8,370 bases of DNA, taken from Eubacterium sp. Lineage in GTDB: Bacteria > Bacillota > Clostridia > Oscillospirales > Acutalibacteraceae. The notes beneath the pieces are model-generated. The model had not been told where the DNA came from and ran no database searches. It worked only from the letters and a program-made list of their open reading frames with translations. Where the stretch lies: positions 1 to 8,370 of the forward strand of contig JAIDJS010000358.1 in the NCBI GenBank assembly GCA_029052085.1, read 5' to 3'. Made by a program: the position numbers and the translations under genes. Within the stretch, counting starts at the first letter, position 1, and the number at the start of each line of letters is the position of its first letter. Positions 1 through 6,800 of the stretch are shown in pieces.

Positions 1-2
1 TT

Positions 3-212
3 GAAAACGAGTATAATATCAATCATGAAGATAATCATATTACCTACATAAATGTGCCTTCGTTCGGCTCGGAAAATGATGTTGGAGATGCCGATGTTCA
101 GAATACAGGAATGGGGCTTCAGGTTGAGGTTTATGAAAATCAGCTTGTTGTCAGAATTCGTAATTTTGCAGCACATGAGTGGACTGATTTTGAATACCGC
201 TTTGATTTTTAA
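3..212 (+). CDS. 3' end of a probable calcineurin-like metallophosphoesterase (partial)
   Basis: This is the last 69 codons of a gene that begins before the window, ending at TAA 210-212. The visible tail contains a short strand reading HITYINVPSFGS, then GMGLQVEVYENQLVVRIRNF, and stops at FEYRFDF. A serine/glycine turn followed by a 'V-x-V-Y-x-x-x-x-V-x-R-x-R-x-F' strand pair resembles the C-terminal edge of calcineurin-like phosphoesterases, where a similar strand ends in a RGRDF-type motif. The metal-binding residues would lie upstream and cannot be seen, so the family call is an inference from a weak C-terminal pattern. It could instead be another beta-rich extracellular or hydrolase protein. 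A terminator follows 50 bases after the stop, so it is probably not co-transcribed with the downstream giant gene. Confidence 0.45.
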   Translation, partial: ENEYNINHEDNHITYINVPSFGSENDVGDADVQNTGMGLQVEVYENQLVVRIRNFAAHEWTDFEYRFDF

Positions 213-261
213 TTGAAAATATCAGTGTAAACCAAAACAACTTTACATCTGAATTATTGTC

Positions 262-301
262 AAAAGCATATGTGAAGCCAAGAGCTTTACATATGCTTTT
301 T
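262..301 (+). terminator. Rho-independent terminator after the upstream partial gene
   Basis: A 16-bp inverted repeat pairs AAAAGCATATGTGAAG (262-277) with CTTTACATATGCTTTT (285-300). It contains one G-U wobble and a 7-base loop (CCAAGAG), and a run of T follows directly. The A-run on the 5' side means it could also work on the opposite strand. Its place 50 bases after the stop codon fits the end of the upstream transcript. Confidence 0.85.
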
Positions 302-519
302 GCTTGTTATACCGCAAAATCTTATTAATATACCTAATTATATAGACCTTTAATGATAAAGCACAAAAAGTCTGTATTTTCTATACAAATTATTATATAG
401 AATTTGCAAAATTCACTGGTTTGGTGATTTTGCATTGTTCAAAATGTAACAAAAGCAGTTTTTGAAAGCATCAAAATTGTACAAATTTGTTAAAAAATTA
501 TTAACCAAATTGAAACTCG
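302..519. other. AT-rich intergenic stretch without a gene
   Basis: No convincing coding frame is seen on either strand. The stretch holds an imperfect stem-loop at 405-434: TGCAAAATTCAC pairs with GTGATTTTGCA, with one bulged base and a 7-base loop. It also holds a perfect 10-base palindrome ACAAATTTGT at 481-490, and an A/T tract at about 491-510 just upstream of the -35 box. The A/T tract could act as an UP element, and the palindrome or the GTTAA-N7-TTAAC repeat (489-505) as an operator. These roles are guesses, because such motifs are common by chance in AT-rich DNA. Confidence 0.6.
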
Positions 520-549
520 TTGACAAGTTTGTGATTACAGTCATATAAT
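520..549 (+). promoter_or_regulatory. Consensus sigma-A type promoter of the giant surface protein gene
   Basis: A perfect -35 hexamer TTGACA (520-525) is separated by 18 bases from a perfect -10 hexamer TATAAT (544-549). An A/T-rich block lies just upstream. Transcription should start at about 555-558, leaving a leader of roughly 220 nt before the start codon at 777. A promoter this close to consensus predicts strong basal initiation, so control may act after initiation, in the leader. The only downstream gene in the window is the giant surface protein. Confidence 0.85.
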
Positions 550-599
550 ATGAACATAAATACTGATACCTTGTTCTTCTTTGCTGTTTTATTTATAAT

Positions 600-632
600 A
601 CGGTCGATTAGCGCAAAATTTAGTAATACCGT
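600..632 (+). other. Leader stem-loop 1
   Basis: ACGGT (600-604) pairs with ACCGT (628-632). The helix continues with ATTA (607-610) pairing with TAAT (624-627) across a two-base bulge (CG). The loop is about 13 bases. It sits between the 5' end of the leader and the terminator-like hairpin. Confidence 0.5.
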
Positions 633-638
633 CAATCC

Positions 639-696
639 CCGCACAGCAAACTTTATTAAGAACATAATAAGGTTTCGTTGTGCGGATTTTGTTTTT
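639..696 (+). terminator. Terminator-like hairpin inside the leader (possible attenuator)
   Basis: The arms 639-658 and 665-685 form a nearly continuous stem of about 20 bp. It starts with a GC-rich base, CCGCACA (639-645) with TGTGCGG (679-685), and continues through an AT-rich upper part to a 6-base loop AGAACA (659-664). The only defects are one bulged C (676) and two G-U pairs. The descending arm is followed by ATTTTGTTTTT (686-696), a T-rich tract broken by one G. This has the form of an intrinsic terminator, yet it lies downstream of the consensus promoter and upstream of the start codon with no gene between. It could abort transcription early (attenuation) or define the 3' end of a small RNA of about 140 nt. 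Confidence 0.65.
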
Positions 697-707
697 GCAC
701 TGCAATC

Positions 708-726
708 TATCAGTATTTTACTGATA
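708..726 (+). other. Perfect 8-bp leader hairpin with an alternative long-range partner
   Basis: TATCAGTA (708-715) and TACTGATA (719-726) form a perfect 8-bp hairpin with a three-base TTT loop. The left arm plus loop (708-718) is also perfectly complementary over 11 bp to 558-568, right at the predicted 5' end of the transcript. The two pairings exclude each other. No T-tract follows, so this is not a terminator. Confidence 0.55.
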
Positions 727-763
727 ACCCACAGGGTAAAAGGGCTAAACAAATTTTTTGGAA

Positions 764-768
764 AGGAG
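764..768 (+). promoter_or_regulatory. Ribosome-binding site for the giant surface protein
   Basis: AGGAG, within the purine-rich run GGAAAGGAG, lies 8 bases before the ATG at 777-779 and fixes that start. The site sits in the loop of a weak AT-only hairpin (AATTTTT 752-758 with AAAAATT 769-775), which is unlikely to block ribosomes on its own. Confidence 0.85.
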
Positions 769-776
769 AAAAATTA

Positions 777-878
777 ATGAGAAAACTTTGGAAAAAAGTT
801 CTTAGTTCTGTTCTTTGCTTAGCTATGCTGCTTAGTTTCCTACAGTTTGGTGCTGTGAATGCTTTTGGTGTTTCTGCT
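777..878 (+). other. Signal peptide of the giant surface protein
   Basis: Residues 1-34 have the tripartite Sec signal form. There is a basic n-region (RK, KK), a hydrophobic h-region over about residues 8-25 (VLSSVLCLAMLLSFLQF), and small residues before two possible cleavage points, AVNA (29) and GVSA (34). There is no lipobox: the single cysteine (14) sits inside the hydrophobic core. The protein should be exported through Sec and released by signal peptidase I. Confidence 0.85.
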
Positions 879-3800
879 ACTATGGATTATGGTAAAAACC
901 CTACTCCGGAAGTAGATATTGCAGTTTCTATTCCGGCAGATTATCCGGGAACCTTTGAAGATTTTAAGGCTGAATTAACTGCAGCATTAATTGCTCAGGG
1001 TATGGATCCTTCAAGCTTCCGTATAACGGATACAGCTGTTAAGATTGATACAACAAACCTTGATGGTTGGTATGTATATGATCATTATTATAATGCAGCT
1101 GCTTATAATGCTCTTAATTTATCAGCTGAACAGCAGAAGAAGCAGCCATACAGAGGCGCTGACAATTCTCATATGTCAGCAAGAAACGGCGCAGGTACTC
1201 CGTGCTTAATCCAGGATGTTTTTGTAACAAAAAGATTTGGCGCACCCGGTACTACTCTTTGGCCGTTCAACCAGCATACTTATTCATGGGAAGCAAACGG
1301 ACGTGCTAATATGATGTTTGCAGGTTACGGTACAAATGCTTTAACCGACTATATGTTCTATCCTGCTACAAGTGATTCAAGAAGAACGATAGAGTTCGAC
1401 CTTGACTGCGGTGCTATTGATACCCATACACTTATCGGTGCAGGCTTCCTTCTTAATGCTGCAATTACTAACGGCAGCTTAAATGGTTACAGCTTTTTCA
1501 TCAACTGGTCTACCAAGAAAGTTGAACTTCGCAAAATCCAGAACGCAGCAGCTACTATAGAGAGCGTACCTGGTACAGTTGTTGGATCTATTGCAATGCC
1601 TTCTATGGCTACCGGTACAAAGCTTCGTATTAAAGTTGTTCTTAACAGAGATACTGTGACAGTAACATCAAGAAGATATTCCGGAAATCAGATGGGCGCT
1701 GAAGAAACATGGTTTAACAATTATTCCATTCCGATTCTTGCAGCTGCCGGAAACGGCTTCGGTCCTATCGTATCATACAGCAGCCATGGCTGTGGTGCTA
1801 TGACATACTTCCAGTTCGGCGACCTTGCCATGACATACGATGCAACCGCATTTGATGCTCTTAAGGAAGTTCAGTATGTTCAGAGTGCTCCGCAGAAGTA
1901 TTTTGTAAACATCGCAGGTGAGAAGGGAACAGGTATACCTGATCCTGAAAAAGATTCACAGGGTTATATCGATGGTATTACCCGTATGGATGAAAATGAA
2001 ATCTTCTATATCAGTAATAAGGATGATGGCCGTGTAGGTACAGATAACGATGGTATCGGTGCTGATAATACCTATATTACATCAACCGAATCTGATTTCA
2101 TTAGTGAGCTTGCAGGGCAGATTGCTAAAAACTATGAAGATAAGAAAGAGTTTACACATGTAAATCCTGCTGACAGGACAGATCCTCTTTCAGACTTCTA
2201 TATCATTAATACAACAAAAGACAGTAATGGTCAGATTGATGGTTCTCAGTTGTTGACGGTACATCAGAGACATCTGATCAATAACAATTCATCACTGCAG
2301 GTTAGTATTTACGATAAATCAAAATTAGGTAATACTGAAAATGCAGGTACTAAATTTACTAAATTTGAGGTTACACTTCTTGACCCGGACGGCAACCCCG
2401 TAACAGGTCTTAACAGAGTAGTGCTTACCCCTGATGCAGAAGGTAATGTAACCTTCCCTGAATATACGGTTGATAAGAATTCAAAACCGGGACGTTACAC
2501 ATTCCAGATGGAGGTAACAGACGATAAGGGAAACAGATCCGGTATTACAAGTACATACTTTACAGTATTTGATGATGATGTAGAACCTATTGCTGTTGGT
2601 GAAAACACAACCAAAAACCATGCAACAATTACCTTAACCGATACAGGTCAGGGTATTGATGATGACGGTATTACTTTCCTTAAGGACAACAGAGGTTCAG
2701 GTGTATATGCTTATTATATAACGGATGAAGAATCTAAGGATGACAGCCCTTTGGAAAATCCGGATCTTTGGATTTATCTTGATGAGCCTATCCATCAATA
2801 TTCTTTTGATGTTGATTTAACAAATTACACAGGTGCCGGCAAAAAGCTTGTTGTTTACTACATGGATGAATGCAGAAACGCAGGTAACATTGCTGTATTT
2901 AAACCGATTCATGTTGTAGTTGAAGATCCTGACGGAGATCAGATTGATGATTATTATATCATCGGTGAAACTCCGGTTATCGTTCTTCCTGATGATGTTC
3001 CGGAACATCCGGATCCGGATTTCGACTTCAGTAACTGGGAAATCATTCCTCCTGGAGATAATCCTTCGGGCGGTGATCCTATAACAGAGGGTAAAGAAAT
3101 TCCTGTTGATCCTGATGATGATGATCCGACTATCACAATCAGACCTTCATACACAGATAAAAAAGTAAATCTTACCTATAATGCAAATGCTTCTGGTGCC
3201 TATATTGAGGATGAAGAAGATGAAGAAGGTAATAAATTAGCTACAAAAACTGTAAAAATAGTTGAAAAAGCAGACCTTGCTGCTAAGATTAAAGCGCAGG
3301 GCGTTGTTCCTGTTCGTGAAGGCTACAATTTTGTAGGCTGGTATCTTGATGCGGCATGCACAACTCCTGTTAAGGATCAGGTAGTTACTTCGGATACAAC
3401 TGTTTATGCAAAGTGGGAAATTGCTTCCTATGATCTTCATTTTGATCATAACGGCGGCGGTTCCTCGGGTATCAGAGTTAAATCTGATGTTAAATACGGA
3501 ACTCCGTTAAGTGAAATCAATAATCCAAACAGTCCATTAAACGTTAAAGCAAATGAAAACCCTGAAAGACCGGGTTATAACTTTAAGGAATGGACATTGG
3601 ATAAGGAAGGCAATCAGCCAATCGGCTCAGCAACAATGCCTGCTTCCGATTATACACTTTATGCACAGTGGACAGTTGATACAAGTAAATTTGTAGTAAG
3701 CTTTGACACTAAGGGCGGTAATATCATTGCCGATAAACCTTATGGTGCAACGGATAAGGCTTACGGAAATCTTCAGAAACCAACTAAGTCAGGTTATGTT

Positions 3801-6800
3801 TTTGAAGGCTGGTATGTTGAATATCCGGGTGCTGATGGTGAAACAGTAAAAGAAAAAGTTGAATTATCAGGCAGCACTATGCCAACATACTACACAAATA
3901 AAACACCAACTCCGGATAAGGGTCATACGCTTACTGCTGAATGGAGCCCTGCAACGGATACAAGAGTAAATGTTGCATTCTATCTGAACAGCGGTGTTAA
4001 AGATGAAAACGGCAATTACAAATATGTAAGAGCAAATAACCTTACCCAGTCTTTCCTTGCAACAACAGAAGATACTGTTTCAGTACCTCAGGAAATTCTT
4101 GATAAATACAATGAATTGCTTGCATCTTCAGATGAATATGTTGTTTCAAGAGATTACTGGCTCAATGATGAAATCCATCCTGAAGAACGCACTGGCGTTG
4201 TAACAGGTGGTACACCACTTGAACTTAAGCTCTATTACGATAGATTCTTTAATGTTAACGGTGTTGTATTAAGCGGAGATGAAACAGGTACTGTTTCTTC
4301 CGTTATCCGTGTTAAGGAAGGTGAGCGTCCAACAATTACATGGGCACCGGCTGATGGCTATCATACTGCTAATATCATTCTTGATAACAGAATCCGTGAT
4401 GGTCTTTTAGCTAAGAATGAATATACCTTTGAAGAGGATATTCATAAGGATTATTATTTCCGTGTAAGATTTGATGCTGGCGAAGCTCCTGCTAATCCGG
4501 CTGCAAAGGATTATTATTCTGTTGTAACCAAGATTGAGGGCTGCTATGACGGCACCTGCTCTATAACACCGTCAGGTCGTTATGTTGCAGGAAGAGATTC
4601 CATCGTAATTGATTGGGATGTTCCTGAAAACTATAGTATTGTAAGCGTTCAGATGGATCAGACCATCTATCTTCCAAATGAGGAAGCTGTTAAGGCTTAC
4701 AAAGAAAAGAATCCTGATGTAAATCCAAATTATATTCAGGTTGGTCCTCAGTATTTCAACGGCGAATTCATTCGCTTCAGAAAGATTGCTCAGGATCATC
4801 AGGTTATCGTAACCGTTGAAAAGCTTCCGACACTCGGCGGCGGTTCAACTCAGGGTAACTATACTGTAACTGTTAATACTTACGGCGGCGATGGTAAATA
4901 TACTGTTTCTCCGTCTCAGGTTTCAGCTGCAGGCGAAAATGTTACAGTAAGATGGAATAAGGGTGCTTCTGCTTATAATGTTGCAGCTGTATATGTTGAT
5001 GGTGTAAATAAGACTTCAACATATAAGGATAAGAATATTGCAAGTGAAGCCTTCAGCCATATTGCTGCTAACCATGTTGTTGATATCTATTTAAGCAAGG
5101 AGGATGCTCCTGCAGAGAATCCGACTTACGATAAGGATGTTTACAATAAGCTTAATACGCAGATTGTCGGCGGACCGGGTACAATTACCGGCGGCGGTTA
5201 TATCGGCGAAGACAATAAGGATCAGACTATTACATGGGAAATCAACTCTGTAACTGATCCTGAAGATCCTAAATATTCATATTATGAAATCGAAAGCGTT
5301 ACAATTAACGGCGAAGAGGTTTCAGTTGATGAATATGAAAAGGGCGAACTTAAGCGTGAGATTACAGAAGATACTGAAGTTATCGTAAACATTAAGCCTG
5401 TACTTTATAATGTAAATGTTTACAGATACGGCTTTGGTAAAACAACCGAATCAAAGACCTATTATAAGGCTCAGTCTTATGTAGATCTTTCCGGTGAAGA
5501 AATTTCAGGCAACGGATATACGCTTGTTAAGGTTGTAGTAGATGGTAATGTTTATTATGATTTCTTCAATCCTGTAACAGATGAACCCGAAACTGCTTCA
5601 TTCTTCTCAATGCTCAGAGAAGCAATTGCTCCTCAGGCTGATAGTGATGTAATCACAGTAAAGGATGATAACACAGCTTCTAAGTTTGCACTTGATATTT
5701 CTAATCTTAATAAAGATCATGATGTTGAATATTATTTCACACCAAATGATCCTGAAACAGGCAAACCAACTCCTGCACCTGCAGTTACACATAAGGTAAC
5801 TGCTGACATTACAGATGTTGCAGGTGCTGAAATCAAGGGCCAGGGAATTGTTGAAGATAATGGTAATGCTACTGTTTCTTGGAATGTTCCTGAAGGCTAT
5901 GAAGTTAAATCTGTAACAGTAGACGGCGAAGTTATTGCTGTTGAAGACAATTCTGTTTCTCTTACAGATATTACTTCTGATAAGCATGTTGTAGTTACCC
6001 TTTCTAAAACAGATGACAATACAACAGATGTTCCTGTTAAGGGCGATGTTGATAAGCAGTTTACTGTTGATACCGGTGTTGTAGGCGGTAAGGGCGAAAT
6101 TACTCCTTCTGCTAAATACAATGAGGGCGGTTCTGCAACAATTACATGGAAGGTTGTTCCTGTTATAACTGCTACAGGCAGTATTTTTGATGAGCCTGAG
6201 TATAAAGAGTATCATGATAGTCTTGCAGACGCATTTGATGCTACTACAGGCGTAATTAAACACGGCAGACTTGATTATGATGTAGACGGCGATGGTGTAC
6301 CTGATCTCAATATTGATATTGATGGCGACGGCTATCCTGAATTGAACATCGATTTGGATGGCGATAATGTTGCTGATTATAATATTGATGACGGAACCGG
6401 CAAGCCTGATACTTCAAAGCCTCTTATTCATGATGACAATAAGATAAAAGAAACCCGTGATTTTGAAGTTAAATATATTATCGTTGACGGTAAGGTACGC
6501 AATGATCTTATTTCCGTAGGAAGTATTACATTTGATGATCTTGATGATAATCATTCAGTTGTAGTAGTTGTTGACGAGAAAGAGAAAACACCTACCAACG
6601 TTGATACAGACGGCGATGGTGTACCGGATATCAATATTGATGTAGACGGCGATGGTGAGCCAGATACAGATATCGATATAGACGGAGACGGCGAGCCGGA
6701 TACCAACATTGATGATGACGGCGATGGTGTACCTGACAGAGAAATCGACGAAGATAAGCCGGGCGATCCGGGCTATGGCAGGGTAGATACCTATCTTACT

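Larger units (their letters stand above)
556..776 (+). ncRNA. Candidate structured 5' leader RNA (unrecognised class)
   Basis: The roughly 220-nt stretch between the predicted transcription start and the start codon is rich in inverted repeats. These are a stem at 600-632, a long terminator-like hairpin at 639-685 with a T-rich tract, an 8-bp perfect hairpin at 708-726, and a small ACCC/GGGT hairpin at 727-737. The first bases of the predicted transcript (558-568) are perfectly complementary over 11 bp to 708-718, which competes with the hairpin at 708-726. I do not recognise a known riboswitch core. It could be an attenuator, a riboswitch, a protein-binding leader or a short independent RNA ending near 696. 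The pairings are seen in the sequence; any function is inferred. Confidence 0.45.

Noticed and set aside
727..750. CACAGGGTAAA resembles the start of a GEMM-I (cyclic di-GMP-I) riboswitch core
   Set aside because: Fewer than 45 bases remain before the start codon, the tetraloop-receptor and GCAAAGCC-like parts are absent, and the match is too short to mean anything.
501..752. Possible 83-residue reading frame on the minus strand over the promoter and leader
   Set aside because: It covers the consensus promoter and leader stems, and I see no ribosome-binding site or recognisable protein pattern.
550..777. Possible 75-residue reading frame overlapping the start of the giant gene (TAATG junction)
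   Set aside because: Its ATG directly follows the -10 box and would lie upstream of the transcription start. It has no ribosome-binding site and runs through strong leader hairpins.
5607..6263. 218-residue open frame on the minus strand
   Set aside because: It is antisense to well-supported repeat domains. Its Cys/Asn/Arg/Ile-rich composition is what the complement of this codon usage gives.
6597..6749. 36-base periodic repeats resembling a CRISPR array or dockerin
   Set aside because: The units are contiguous in-frame coding repeats without spacers, so not CRISPR. The 12-residue period lacks the helices and the roughly 22-residue duplicated segments of dockerins.
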